The notes below the pieces were generated by a model. It was not told the DNA's origin. It ran no database searches and saw only the letters and a program-made list of their open reading frames with translations. Below are positions 25,844-34,900 of a DNA stretch of 43,336 bases, piece by piece. Location of the stretch: the NCBI GenBank assembly GCA_015523725.1, contig WAJV01000071.1, forward strand, positions 1-43,336. The letters are read 5' to 3'. Made by a program: the position numbers and the translations under genes. The DNA is from Candidatus Geothermarchaeota archaeon. Its GTDB lineage: Archaea > Thermoproteota > Nitrososphaeria > Geothermarchaeales > JDFR-13. Within the stretch, counting starts at the first letter, position 1; each line of letters opens with the position of its first letter.

Positions 25844-27217
25844 ATGAGGAGAACCAAATTAATAGCTACAATAGGACCATCGTCCCAAAAGATAGTAACG
25901 ATAAATCAAATGATACGTAAGGGAGCAGACGCATTTAGATTAAATTTTAGCCATGGAACACAGAAGGAGAAAGTAAGAATAATTAGAGCAGTAAGGAAAA
26001 TCAGTAAAAAAATGGATATAAACACACCGTTACTAGCAGATCTCCAAGGCAACGTAATGAGAATCAGATGCAATAAACCTGTCGATATTAAAGAAGGGAG
26101 AAGATATAGGATAGACTATAAAAAAGGGCCCATTTACATAGAGGAAAAAACGTTATTCAAAATAGTCGATAAAGGAGACATATTATTGGTAGATGATGGA
26201 AAAATTATATTCAAGGTAATAGATAAGTCAAATGAACACATATATGTAAAATCATTAATAAACGGAAAACTATTAGACAGGAAAAAAATAATTATAAAGG
26301 AGAAGGAAATAACTCCCGATAATTTAACACCTAAGGATATTAATGATTTAGAGTTCTCAATGAAAAATAATATAGAGTACATAGCTTTATCAATGGTAAG
26401 AACACCGAATGACATAAAGATATTAAGGGAATATATAGAAAAATATGGGGGAGAACCTTGGGTAATCGCTAAAATCGAGACACCACAAGGAGTAAAAAAT
26501 ATCAACGATATATGCAAAATATCTGACGGGGTAATGGTTGCAAGGGGAGACTTAGGACAATACTACCCCTTAGAGAAGATACCATATATACAGCACAAAA
26601 TAGTAAAGCATGCAAATAGATACGGTAAAATAAGCATAATAGCTACGCAGATACTGGAAAGCATGATCACAAATGAACAACCAACTAGAGCAGAAGTAAC
26701 CGATATATATCAAGCAGTTCAACAACACGTAGATGCAATATTATTAACCGCAGAAACAGCGGTGGGTAAATATCCAGTTGATGCAGTTAAATGGGCATCA
26801 AAAATATTAGAAGAGGCTGATAAACAACACAAAGACGAACCACTATTCTATGAAAAGAATTTCGAGGAAAATATATTTGATAAATTTGCTAGGGGATCCA
26901 TATATATGGCTAACTTACTCAATGCCATAATAATATCATATACAAAAAAAGGAAACACAGCAAAACGTCTCTCAAGATACAGGCCAAAAAGGAACATATA
27001 TGTATCAACTCATGACCCATATATAGCAAATAAAATAAGTTTGTTGTATGGGATAACATCTATGTTAATTCCAGATACAGGAGATTACATGAAAAACTTG
27101 AGGATAGCGAAGGAAAAATTACTCGAGAAAGGTGAATTAAAGAAGGGAACAATCATAATATATACAGTTGGAATAAGACCAGAAGCCACAGATATGTTAA
27201 CAGTTGAAATAATATAA
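25844..27217 (+). CDS. pyk: Pyruvate kinase
   Basis: 457 residues. Converts phosphoenolpyruvate and ADP to pyruvate and ATP. TKLIATIGPSS and RLNFSHG at the N-terminus, the inserted B domain (about 70-160), the catalytic Lys/Glu region WVIAKIETPQG, GVMVARGDLGQYYPLEKIP, the TQILESM helix, and AETAVGKYPVDAV. The C-terminal domain is complete. The length matches archaeal enzymes, which often lack allostery by sugar phosphates. Divergent from the EamA gene. Confidence 0.93.
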   Translation: MRRTKLIATIGPSSQKIVTINQMIRKGADAFRLNFSHGTQKEKVRIIRAVRKISKKMDINTPLLADLQGNVMRIRCNKPVDIKEGRRYRIDYKKGPIYIEEKTLFKIVDKGDILLVDDGKIIFKVIDKSNEHIYVKSLINGKLLDRKKIIIKEKEITPDNLTPKDINDLEFSMKNNIEYIALSMVRTPNDIKILREYIEKYGGEPWVIAKIETPQGVKNINDICKISDGVMVARGDLGQYYPLEKIPYIQHKIVKHANRYGKISIIATQILESMITNEQPTRAEVTDIYQAVQQHVDAILLTAETAVGKYPVDAVKWASKILEEADKQHKDEPLFYEKNFEENIFDKFARGSIYMANLLNAIIISYTKKGNTAKRLSRYRPKRNIYVSTHDPYIANKISLLYGITSMLIPDTGDYMKNLRIAKEKLLEKGELKKGTIIIYTVGIRPEATDMLTVEII

Positions 27218-27228
27218 CCAACAAAAAC

Positions 27229-28323
27229 CTATTCATCTAAACCTAGAGAAGAGAGTATCTTAGAGACAAAGAGAGAAGCCTTATCATTAGAGGCTTCTCC
27301 AATTCTCCTTAAATAATCCACAATATTCTTAAAACTCTCTTTAAGACCCAAGTCATAAAGCTTAAATGCAGCGGCTAAAATATTCTCCAACTCATAATCA
27401 GATATATCTTTTATCTTATTTTCATCATAAAACCTTTCAGTCATCTTAAGATATGACTCATCCTCACTATATAACATCCTAGCTAACGCAGACATAATTA
27501 ATGACATAACCTCAACTCTATCAGGATACAACTCATTAAACCTATTATAGAACCATCTAAAAGCAATAAACTCCTTAATCACAAACGATTTATCCCCGGA
27601 CGTCTGCATAAATTGAAGTAGATCTCGAATATAGCCCTCTAAATTACGCCCACCTCCAACTATCATTTTAGCAACGAACGTATCCTTAAAATATTCATCC
27701 CCTCTATCCTCAATCCCCCCACTAAACACCTCATCAGATGAATATAACTCGATCAACAACACCAGAGATACATACGCAACCAATGAAAAAGCCATCTCCC
27801 TAGGAGAACTTAAAATATTTAATAGTGTAGAAAAATATTGAATAGACATGAAACCCCCCTCAACATCTCTCTCAAAAAAAGAAGATAATCCATATAATAA
27901 TATTCCAGAGGACACGATAGCAGCCTCCTCAACAGACTTATTATTCAAAACCATCAAAGTCTGATTAATCATATAACCCAAGGGATCCTCTACATCAGAT
28001 ATTACTCTCCCAACCCTATCAATCACACGCCCAGCCATTCCACTAACATATATATAACAAGCCTCAATAGGGATCATAGGAGGAACAAAAACCAATTCAT
28101 CCGAAGTCTCTTCGATAGCATCCACTAAATCAGTACCTATGAGCATGAGATAATCTGCTCCAACCTCGCCACTCAACACAAAGAAAACAATGTACTTAAC
28201 AAGTTCATCATAAAAACTAAATATATCTCTTAGTGTTATAGATTCCTTGTCCTTCCTATATCTCTCAATAAATTTCCTTATTAATCGGGAAACCCTTCTA
28301 TACTTAATACCCAACCAGACCAT
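27229..28323 (-). CDS. Helical protein of unknown function
   Basis: 364 residues, not recognised. Predominantly alpha-helical and acidic with no clear membrane segment, although IVFFVLSGEVGADYLMLIG near residues 45-65 and FSLVAYVSLVLLIELY near 195-210 are hydrophobic. The N-terminus is basic (IKYRRVSRLIRKFIERYRKDK). No repeat or metal motif is visible. It is convergent with pyruvate kinase, 11 bases away, and divergent from the PadR operon across a 160-base A+T-rich gap. Its length and ordinary codon use argue that it is a real gene. Confidence 0.55.
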   Translation of the reverse strand: MVWLGIKYRRVSRLIRKFIERYRKDKESITLRDIFSFYDELVKYIVFFVLSGEVGADYLMLIGTDLVDAIEETSDELVFVPPMIPIEACYIYVSGMAGRVIDRVGRVISDVEDPLGYMINQTLMVLNNKSVEEAAIVSSGILLYGLSSFFERDVEGGFMSIQYFSTLLNILSSPREMAFSLVAYVSLVLLIELYSSDEVFSGGIEDRGDEYFKDTFVAKMIVGGGRNLEGYIRDLLQFMQTSGDKSFVIKEFIAFRWFYNRFNELYPDRVEVMSLIMSALARMLYSEDESYLKMTERFYDENKIKDISDYELENILAAAFKLYDLGLKESFKNIVDYLRRIGEASNDKASLFVSKILSSLGLDE

Positions 28324-28459
28324 ACCAAATATAAGTTAGTAATAATATATAGTTAAAGAATATGTTTAAACCAATATCTAACCAAGGAAGACACACAACC
28401 TAACAAACAAAATCTATATTTTGCAACAATATACATATACTAAATTATATATAGATAAA

Positions 28460-28475
28460 TCTAGATATATCTAGA
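28460..28475. promoter_or_regulatory. 16-bp perfect palindrome at the PadR promoter
   Basis: TCTAGATATATCTAGA, a perfect dyad. It lies directly downstream of a TATA box (TATATATAG, 28446-28454) and ends 8 bases before the PadR ATG at 28484, covering the predicted transcript start. This is the classical site for autorepression by a PadR dimer that releases the downstream exporter genes when ligand binds. Confidence 0.6.
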
Positions 28476-28483
28476 GATAAAAA

Positions 28484-28906
28484 ATGAAAAGAGGATTGAT
28501 CAAGAAAATGATATTACATATACTAAATATGAGGGGGCCTCTCCACGTATACGGAATAATAAAATCTATTGAGGAAGAGACTTTATCGATATATAGGCCA
28601 AGCACAGGCGTCATATACCCAGCTCTAGATGGATTAATCCACGATGGATTGGTTTCGGTCAAGACTATAGAAGGAAGAAAAATATATTCCATAACAGAGA
28701 AAGGTAAGATAGCTATTAGTCTAGATGAACCGTTAAATGAACATATAAAGAAATATGTATCCAAAGACGCTCCATATAAAGAATTATATGAAATATTTAG
28801 AACCATAATTTCAAATTGGAAGAATCTAACACCCTCTGAAAAAAAGGAGGTTAGAAACATAATTAGAGAATTTAGCAACAAGATAATGGGGGTGATTAGA
28901 GATTAA
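28484..28906 (+). CDS. PadR-family transcription regulator
   Basis: 140 residues. PadR winged helix: HVYGIIKSIEEETLSIYRPS, then TGVIYPALDGLIHDGLVS and EGRKIYSITEKGK, followed by a C-terminal helical dimerisation part. PadR proteins commonly repress neighbouring multidrug exporter genes and are released by binding the drug. It is followed 13 bases later by an ABC-2 exporter, and a perfect palindrome overlaps its promoter. The first gene of a three-gene operon. Confidence 0.9.
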   Translation: MKRGLIKKMILHILNMRGPLHVYGIIKSIEEETLSIYRPSTGVIYPALDGLIHDGLVSVKTIEGRKIYSITEKGKIAISLDEPLNEHIKKYVSKDAPYKELYEIFRTIISNWKNLTPSEKKEVRNIIREFSNKIMGVIRD

Positions 28907-28919
28907 ACCGATTATAAAG

Positions 28920-29903
28920 GTGGAGGGGCTAACGAAGATATATAATGGTGAAGTCCTCGCTGTAGACAACATATCTTTTGAAGTATATGAAGGAGAAATA
29001 TTTGGATTCCTAGGTCCAAATGGAGCAGGTAAAACTACTACTATAAATATGTTGAATACGTTGATAAAACCGACTAAGGGATATGCCGAACTATATGGAT
29101 ACGTCTTGGGTAAGGAGGACGATAAAATTAGAAGGATAATAGGCCTCGTTCCACAGGAATTAACGGCCGATGATGAATTAACAGGATACGAAAATATAAT
29201 GCTACAAGCTAGCCTCTATGGAGTTGATAAAACTACTGCAAAGAAAAGAGCCGAGGACCTATTAAATATGGTTGACCTATACGACGCAGCCAATAGACTT
29301 GTAAAAACATATAGCGGTGGAATGAGAAGACGGCTTGAACTAGTAATGGGGTTAATCCACTATCCAAAAATCCTATTCCTAGACGAGCCAACCCTAGGAC
29401 TGGATGTTCAAACTAGAGCCAAGATTTGGGAGTATATTCGGAACTTAAGGAAAGAATATGGCATAACCATATTCATGACTACTCACTACATGGAGGAAGC
29501 CGATCAATTATGCGATAGAATTGGAATTATAGATAAGGGTAAAATAATTGCCTTAGGAACACCTAGAGAGTTGAAAAATATGTTGAAAGGAGATATCATA
29601 CTCGCCGAGGTAAATAACCTCAATAACTTCGACACAAAAGAATTACCTAAAATAATTTCAGAAATAAAAGATGTGAAGGTCGTAGACGGAAAACTAGCCA
29701 TAACAACTGAGAGAGGCGAAAACACACTGCCAAAAATAATAAATATTTTAACGGAAAAGGGGGTTAACGTAACAAGTGTCGAGTTATTGAAGCCAAGTTT
29801 AGAACAAGTCTTCCTATACCTAACAGGTAGAAAAATAAGGGAGGAGGAGGCCCTCGATAGTATTAAGATGAGGGCTATTATGAGGAGAAGGAGGAGGATG
29901 TAG
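28920..29903 (+). CDS. ABC-2 exporter ATPase (DrrA-like)
   Basis: 327 residues. Walker A GPNGAGKTT, signature YSGGMRRRLE, Walker B ILFLDEPTLGLD, H-loop TTHYMEEAD, and a C-terminal DrrA-type extension (TSVELLKPSLEQVFLYLTG). GTG 28920 begins at MEGLTKIYNG, a few residues inside the usual first strand. The only good ribosome-binding sequence (GGGGGTGA, 28888-28895) would suit an ATT codon at 28902, which would add IKPIIK and complete the strand. The true start is therefore uncertain. The partner permease follows one base after the stop. Confidence 0.92.
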   Translation: MEGLTKIYNGEVLAVDNISFEVYEGEIFGFLGPNGAGKTTTINMLNTLIKPTKGYAELYGYVLGKEDDKIRRIIGLVPQELTADDELTGYENIMLQASLYGVDKTTAKKRAEDLLNMVDLYDAANRLVKTYSGGMRRRLELVMGLIHYPKILFLDEPTLGLDVQTRAKIWEYIRNLRKEYGITIFMTTHYMEEADQLCDRIGIIDKGKIIALGTPRELKNMLKGDIILAEVNNLNNFDTKELPKIISEIKDVKVVDGKLAITTERGENTLPKIINILTEKGVNVTSVELLKPSLEQVFLYLTGRKIREEEALDSIKMRAIMRRRRRM

Positions 29904-29904
29904 A

Positions 29905-30741
29905 ATGAGCGCACTAGCATCCTTAACAATGAGAGAATTAAAAAAATGGTATAGAAGAAGAATAGCAATAATATTCACATTCATTACTCCCTTATTCTGG
30001 CTGGCATTATTCGGTAAATCAATGAACCTTTACAGCTTACTTAAAATACCCTCAAATGTCCCACCCCAATTTGTACAGTTTGTTCAACAGGCAATTGATC
30101 AAATAATTATAGCAGCATTCGGTACAAAAGATTACTTCACCTTTTTAGCAACAGGTATGTTTAGTGTATTCATTCTATTCAGTAGTATGTTCAGCGGAAT
30201 GTCACTAATATTTGATAGGAGATTAGGCTACCTAAGCCGACTACTAGTAGCACCAATAAGGAGGGAAACAATATTTTTATCTAGAGTCATATCAAGCATA
30301 ATTAGAAGCCTTCTACAGTTCACAGCACTACTAATAATAGCTATAGCACTTGGGCTACAACTAGGGGATGGATTTAACATAATACATCTAGCATCACTAT
30401 ATGCTACATTAGCACTACTAGCCTTAGCCTTCAGCACCTTATTCATAGCATTAAGCCTAAAAATCGAGGAACACGATACTGCAATAGCAATTACAAACCT
30501 ATTAAACTTACCTCTAATGTTTGCAAGCAATAGCATATTCCCAAAAAATCAAATGCCTCAGTGGCTACAAATAATCGCCGATATAAACCCACTAACGCAC
30601 TCAAACATCATAATAAGAAAGCTAGTTATTGAAGCATCTCTAGATATACCAATAAAAAGCCTAGCTTACCTACTAGGTATAGCCATACTCACTACAATCC
30701 TAGGATTATACTTAAGCAGAAAACTATTAAAACATCTATAA
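29905..30741 (+). CDS. ABC-2 type exporter permease (DrrB-like)
   Basis: 278 residues with six membrane segments. LASLTMRELKKWYRRRIAI is the cytoplasmic start, LATGMFSVFILFSSMFSGM a core helix pair, and RRLGYLSRLLVAPIRRETI the coupling-helix region, all typical of the ABC2_membrane family. The late SNSIFPKNQMPQWLQIIADINP stretch is shown in part: FPKNQMPQWLQ. It forms an exporter with the adjacent ATPase, probably for drugs or lipids. GGAGGA lies upstream of ATG 29905. Confidence 0.9.
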   Translation: MSALASLTMRELKKWYRRRIAIIFTFITPLFWLALFGKSMNLYSLLKIPSNVPPQFVQFVQQAIDQIIIAAFGTKDYFTFLATGMFSVFILFSSMFSGMSLIFDRRLGYLSRLLVAPIRRETIFLSRVISSIIRSLLQFTALLIIAIALGLQLGDGFNIIHLASLYATLALLALAFSTLFIALSLKIEEHDTAIAITNLLNLPLMFASNSIFPKNQMPQWLQIIADINPLTHSNIIIRKLVIEASLDIPIKSLAYLLGIAILTTILGLYLSRKLLKHL

Positions 30742-30755
30742 ATTAACAATTGATA

Positions 30756-30826
30756 AAAAGTCGTCAGCGTCGCTTCATATCTTCATTGCCAAAGCTCCGT
30801 CAGCCACCGCATCATCACACGACAAA
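30756..30826 (-). ncRNA. Candidate box C/D guide RNA
   Basis: On the minus strand all four boxes occur in order. C is GUGAUGA (30818-30812), D' is CUGA (30803-30800), C' is AUGAAGA, one base from consensus (30786-30780), and D is CUGA (30767-30764). The C-to-D length is 55 bases, usual for archaea. Terminal stem GUCG/CGAC (30823-30820 with 30763-30760) closes it. The guide before D is 12 bases, UAUGAAGCGACG; the one before D' is 8, UGCGGUGG. By the D+5 rule these would direct 2'-O-methylation of a G and a C; I could not place the targets. A TATA-like ATTAAATA (30850-30843) lies about 25 bases before the start. The region is GC-rich against its surroundings. Confidence 0.72.
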
Positions 30827-30906
30827 TAAGAAATATCTTTGGTATTTAATATTTTTTCCTTGTATATATCAATTTTTAAATATAGGTGTTTCTTTAGGAT
30901 TAGGGG

Positions 30907-30915
30907 TATATAAAT
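30907..30915 (+). promoter_or_regulatory. TATA box candidate for tfb
   Basis: TATATAAAT, 20-28 bases before ATG 30935. A GGAGG at 30922-30926 serves as ribosome-binding site, so the start must be above it; a second TATA-like element near 30875-30884 (TTTAAATATA) would give a leader that includes this site. Confidence 0.4.
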
Positions 30916-30934
30916 ATTTATGGAGGGATAATAA

Positions 30935-31900
30935 ATGACCCTATTTGGAGTTGAAAGATGTGAAATATGTGGAGGAACAGACTTCATATTTAAAAAAGAG
31001 ACGGGAGAGGTTATATGTAAAACTTGTGGATATGTGGCTAAACATATTAATATTGATATGGGGCCTGAATGGAGAACTTTTGAAGGTGATGAAGTAGATA
31101 GAGCTAGAACAGGTCCTCCCCAGACCTCCCTAATTACAGATAGAGGTATGACAACGGTGTTTGGAAATATTCAGGAGGGGTTTGGGAGAGGAGGCAGAGT
31201 ATCAGAAGAAAGGAGAAGGGAGATACAGAGAATAAAAAGCTGGTTATATAGAACATCTGGTGCAACAAGCCAAGAGAGAAACCTTCAAAATGCGTTAAAT
31301 ATATTACAAAAACTTGGAGAAAGACTCGACTTACCTAAGAATGTGTTGGAGAGAGCGGCTCAAATATATCGGATGGCTCTTGACAAAGATCTCGTCAGAG
31401 GAAGAGCAATAAATAGTATAGTAGCTGCAGCATTATATCTAGCTCTAAGAGAATTCCAGATGCCTAGAACCTTTAAGAAGATGGCGAAACAAGTGAATAT
31501 AGATAGGAAGGAATTGGGTAGATGTTATAGGCTGTTGGTTAAGGAGCTAAATATAAAAACCCCTGTTATTAATCCATCTCTATATATAAAACCAATAGTA
31601 TCGAGAACTGGATTACCGGATAGTGTAGCCGTCCTCGCTGAAAAAATAATTACCCTAGCAAAGAGAAGAAAAGTAACTGCTGGGAAAGACCCCGTTGGCT
31701 TGGCGTCGGCTGCAGTATATTATGCAGCTAGACTAAGTGGATATGATATAACTCAGAGAGACATAGCCAATGCCGCTGAAATAACTGAAGTAACAGTGAG
31801 AAATAGATGCAGATACCTAATGGAAGATCTAGGTTTCAGAACGATAGAGGAGCTAAGAGAGATGCTTAATGAAATGGATAAATTAAGATATGGGGAATAA
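30935..31900 (+). CDS. tfb: Transcription initiation factor B (TFB)
   Basis: 321 residues. N-terminal zinc ribbon CEICGG...CKTCGY (residues 9-32), the B-reader/linker segment with EWRTFEGDEVDRARTGPP, then two cyclin-like repeats (about 125-215 and 220-310) ending in an HTH (TQRDIANAAEITEVTVRNR) that reads the BRE beside the TATA box. It recruits RNA polymerase to TBP-bound promoters. GGAGG precedes ATG 30935. Convergent with EF-2, 7 bases away. Confidence 0.95.
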   Translation: MTLFGVERCEICGGTDFIFKKETGEVICKTCGYVAKHINIDMGPEWRTFEGDEVDRARTGPPQTSLITDRGMTTVFGNIQEGFGRGGRVSEERRREIQRIKSWLYRTSGATSQERNLQNALNILQKLGERLDLPKNVLERAAQIYRMALDKDLVRGRAINSIVAAALYLALREFQMPRTFKKMAKQVNIDRKELGRCYRLLVKELNIKTPVINPSLYIKPIVSRTGLPDSVAVLAEKIITLAKRRKVTAGKDPVGLASAAVYYAARLSGYDITQRDIANAAEITEVTVRNRCRYLMEDLGFRTIEELREMLNEMDKLRYGE

Positions 31901-31907
31901 AATCCCC

Positions 31908-34900
31908 TTAATATTCGACCTGCTCACCCGGTGGAATAAACTCTGTATAAGATGGAGGTTCTGGAGGCAGTCCCTTCCTCCGCCTAATCTCACTCACAAC
32001 AGTGTTGAGTAAACTCTTGGGTAAAACCTGCCAGTGGCTAAACTGAGTCTGCCAGAATGCTCTGCCACCCGTGGCGCTCCTAAGCACCGGTGCCAAATCG
32101 AAGGTCTCAGCCACTGGTATATAACCATTAACAACTGAATAGTACTCCCTCTGATCAATACTAGTTACCTGCCCACGTTTACTAGCAATAACACTGGTCA
32201 CAGCACCTATTAACTCACTTGGAACCTGAACCTGAATCTTCATTATCGGCTCATATAAAGTCGGTTCTGAGGCTAATTCAGCGCCTAAAAGCGCCCTATG
32301 CAGCATAGGAACGACTTGAGCTAAAGTCCTATGAGCCGGGTCCTCATGGAATAATGCATCCAATAGAACTACTTTAACTCCTCTCAGAGGCTCTCTTGCC
32401 AAAGCACCCTCCTTAACGAAATCGAAAAACGCCCCTATCAACATCTGCTTAGACTCCTGCAGATATTGAACGCCTCTAGTTAAATCAACCATAATATTAC
32501 CGTATTCATTATCAATCGCCCAAACACTCCTGGCCTCATCAGCACTCCAACCCTTCTCCATAAGAATCTTCTGGATCTCCCGTCTACCTAGTCTCTCGTT
32601 TAACTTACCCGAGGTAATTAATTCAATTACCTCATCATCTAACTTCTCAAGCCTAACCTTAACCTTATTATGCTTATTTGGAGACTTACCTGGGAATATC
32701 GGACTCTGCTTAGTGATAGTCTCCCTATATACAACAATAGGATTGGAAACCGTAACCTCAATACCCATATCCCTCAAGAAATGTAGACTAACTTCTAGAT
32801 GTAGTGTACCCATACCAGATAAGAGATACTCACCAGTCTCCTCATTAATACTCACATGCAGATTTGGGTCTTCAATAGCCATCTTCCTCAATGCATTAAC
32901 AAGCTTGGGAAGATCCCTGGTATTCTTTGGCTCAATAGAGACTGTAACCACCGGCTCACTAATATATCTAATAGCTTCAAATGGAACCATATCCTCTAAC
33001 GTGGAAACAGTCTCACCGGCGGTAACATCACTCAGCCCAAGCACAGCAGGAATATTACCTGCAATCATTTTACTCACTACTTCGCGGTAAGGACCCATAT
33101 ACATACCTACCTGAAGTATCCTCCCCTTTCTAGCCTTATTGATTAAGTACACCTCCATACCTGGTTCTAGAGACCCAGACAATAAACGGCCCGTCGCAAC
33201 TAGGCCAGCCTTTTCATCGACAATAACATTAGTGACCATAAAAGCTACAGGTCCATCGGGATCACAATTTAACATCGCCTGGCCAACCTCACTATTTAAA
33301 TCGCCCCTCCAAATCTTCGGAATACGATATTTCTGAGCTTCCAATGGAGAAGGAATATGTTCAATAACCATATCAAGAACTGCCTCATGTACAGGAAAAA
33401 TCTTACGCAACTCATCTATTCTGTTATCGGCATACATCTGGATAACATCATTAAATGTCATGCCTTTAGATTGAGCCTGCTTCAAAGTAAAGCCCCACCT
33501 ATCCTTCGCAGACCCAAAGGCTACGTTATTCAAATCCGGCCTAACCTTCCACTTATCTTTATATTCATTCTCCGCAAAAACATCGATAAGCTTATTAAAT
33601 CTAGTAATAATTCGAATCAACTTCTTTTGAATATCCTTTGGTTCCATACGTAGCTCAGTTATTAACCTATCAACCTTATTAATAAAGAGAATAGGCTTAA
33701 CCCTCTCCTCTAAAGCCTGCCTCGTCACGGTCTCAGTCTGAACCATAACCTCCTCCACAGCATCCACTACAACCACAGCCCCATCAATAGCTCTAAGCGC
33801 CCTAGTGACCTTGCCGGTAAAATCTACATGACCAGGCGTATCTATTAGATTAATAACATAACTTTCACCATTATAATCATGGAGTAAACTAATATTGGCT
33901 GTCTTAATAGTTATCCCCCTCTTCTGCTCCTCCTCCAGATAATCTAAAGCCCTAGCCTCACCAGCAACAGTTGGACTCAATAATCCAGATGCAGCTAACA
34001 AAGAATCTGTCAAAGTAGTATTATGAACTATAATGCCATTAGCCACAAATGTATGGGTGCCAGGGACAGTCAAGTCATATACATCAAAATCTCCTTCAAT
34101 AACATCAATATCCACAACCTCTACGATCCGGATATCGCCGAATGCTAGGCTCCTCCACTGGTTCAATACAATTTTTATCGACTCATCTACACTATCAGAA
34201 CCATCGATAACTCTTTTCCATACATCCTTAATAGCATTACCAAAATTAGTCAGTAGATATTTATCATTCACAGCCTTCAATACTCCATCCCTAATTAGAG
34301 ATCTAACGACACCTCTATCACGATTATTAAACTCATCCACTTCACCGGCTAGAGCCTTATTTAAGACATCATACTTATACTTGAGTCTTTTAATATTGAA
34401 GCCCTCACTAAGTCTTTCAACAATCTTCCTGAAGGTACTCAATGTGAGCTTTTTACGCCCATCCTCATAATAACTATAATATGGTATCGATAACTCAGAC
34501 GCCGAGAGCCCAATAGCAAGCCTCAAGGTCTTAAGCTCATTACCCTCGATAGGAACATACTGCCCACCCCTCGAACTACCAGCCTTACTTAATAATGCCT
34601 CAAGCCCAGCTCTCTTAACAGAACTCCCGAACCCAATATACTCCGCGAACTTACTGACATCTTTTCCAGAAATATATAGAATCCCATATGCCCCACTCCT
34701 CCGAACAATAGGCAAAATCCCAAACCTCTGCAGGAGATATGCAACCTCCACTAAAAATTCATTTAATGCCGAGGTTAAACTAACTGCAGAATGTGACCAC
34801 TCAACTGTACCACTAATGTCAAATAGCCCTTTTAAGAAAAACCTTACATAATCATTATCTAGTGAAGATATTACCTCAGGCAATACAAGGGATTTAGCCT

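Noticed and set aside
25777-25857. Extension of the EamA transporter into the pyruvate kinase start
   Set aside because: It would make two divergent start codons overlap and removes promoter space; ATG 25776 gives the expected N-terminus.
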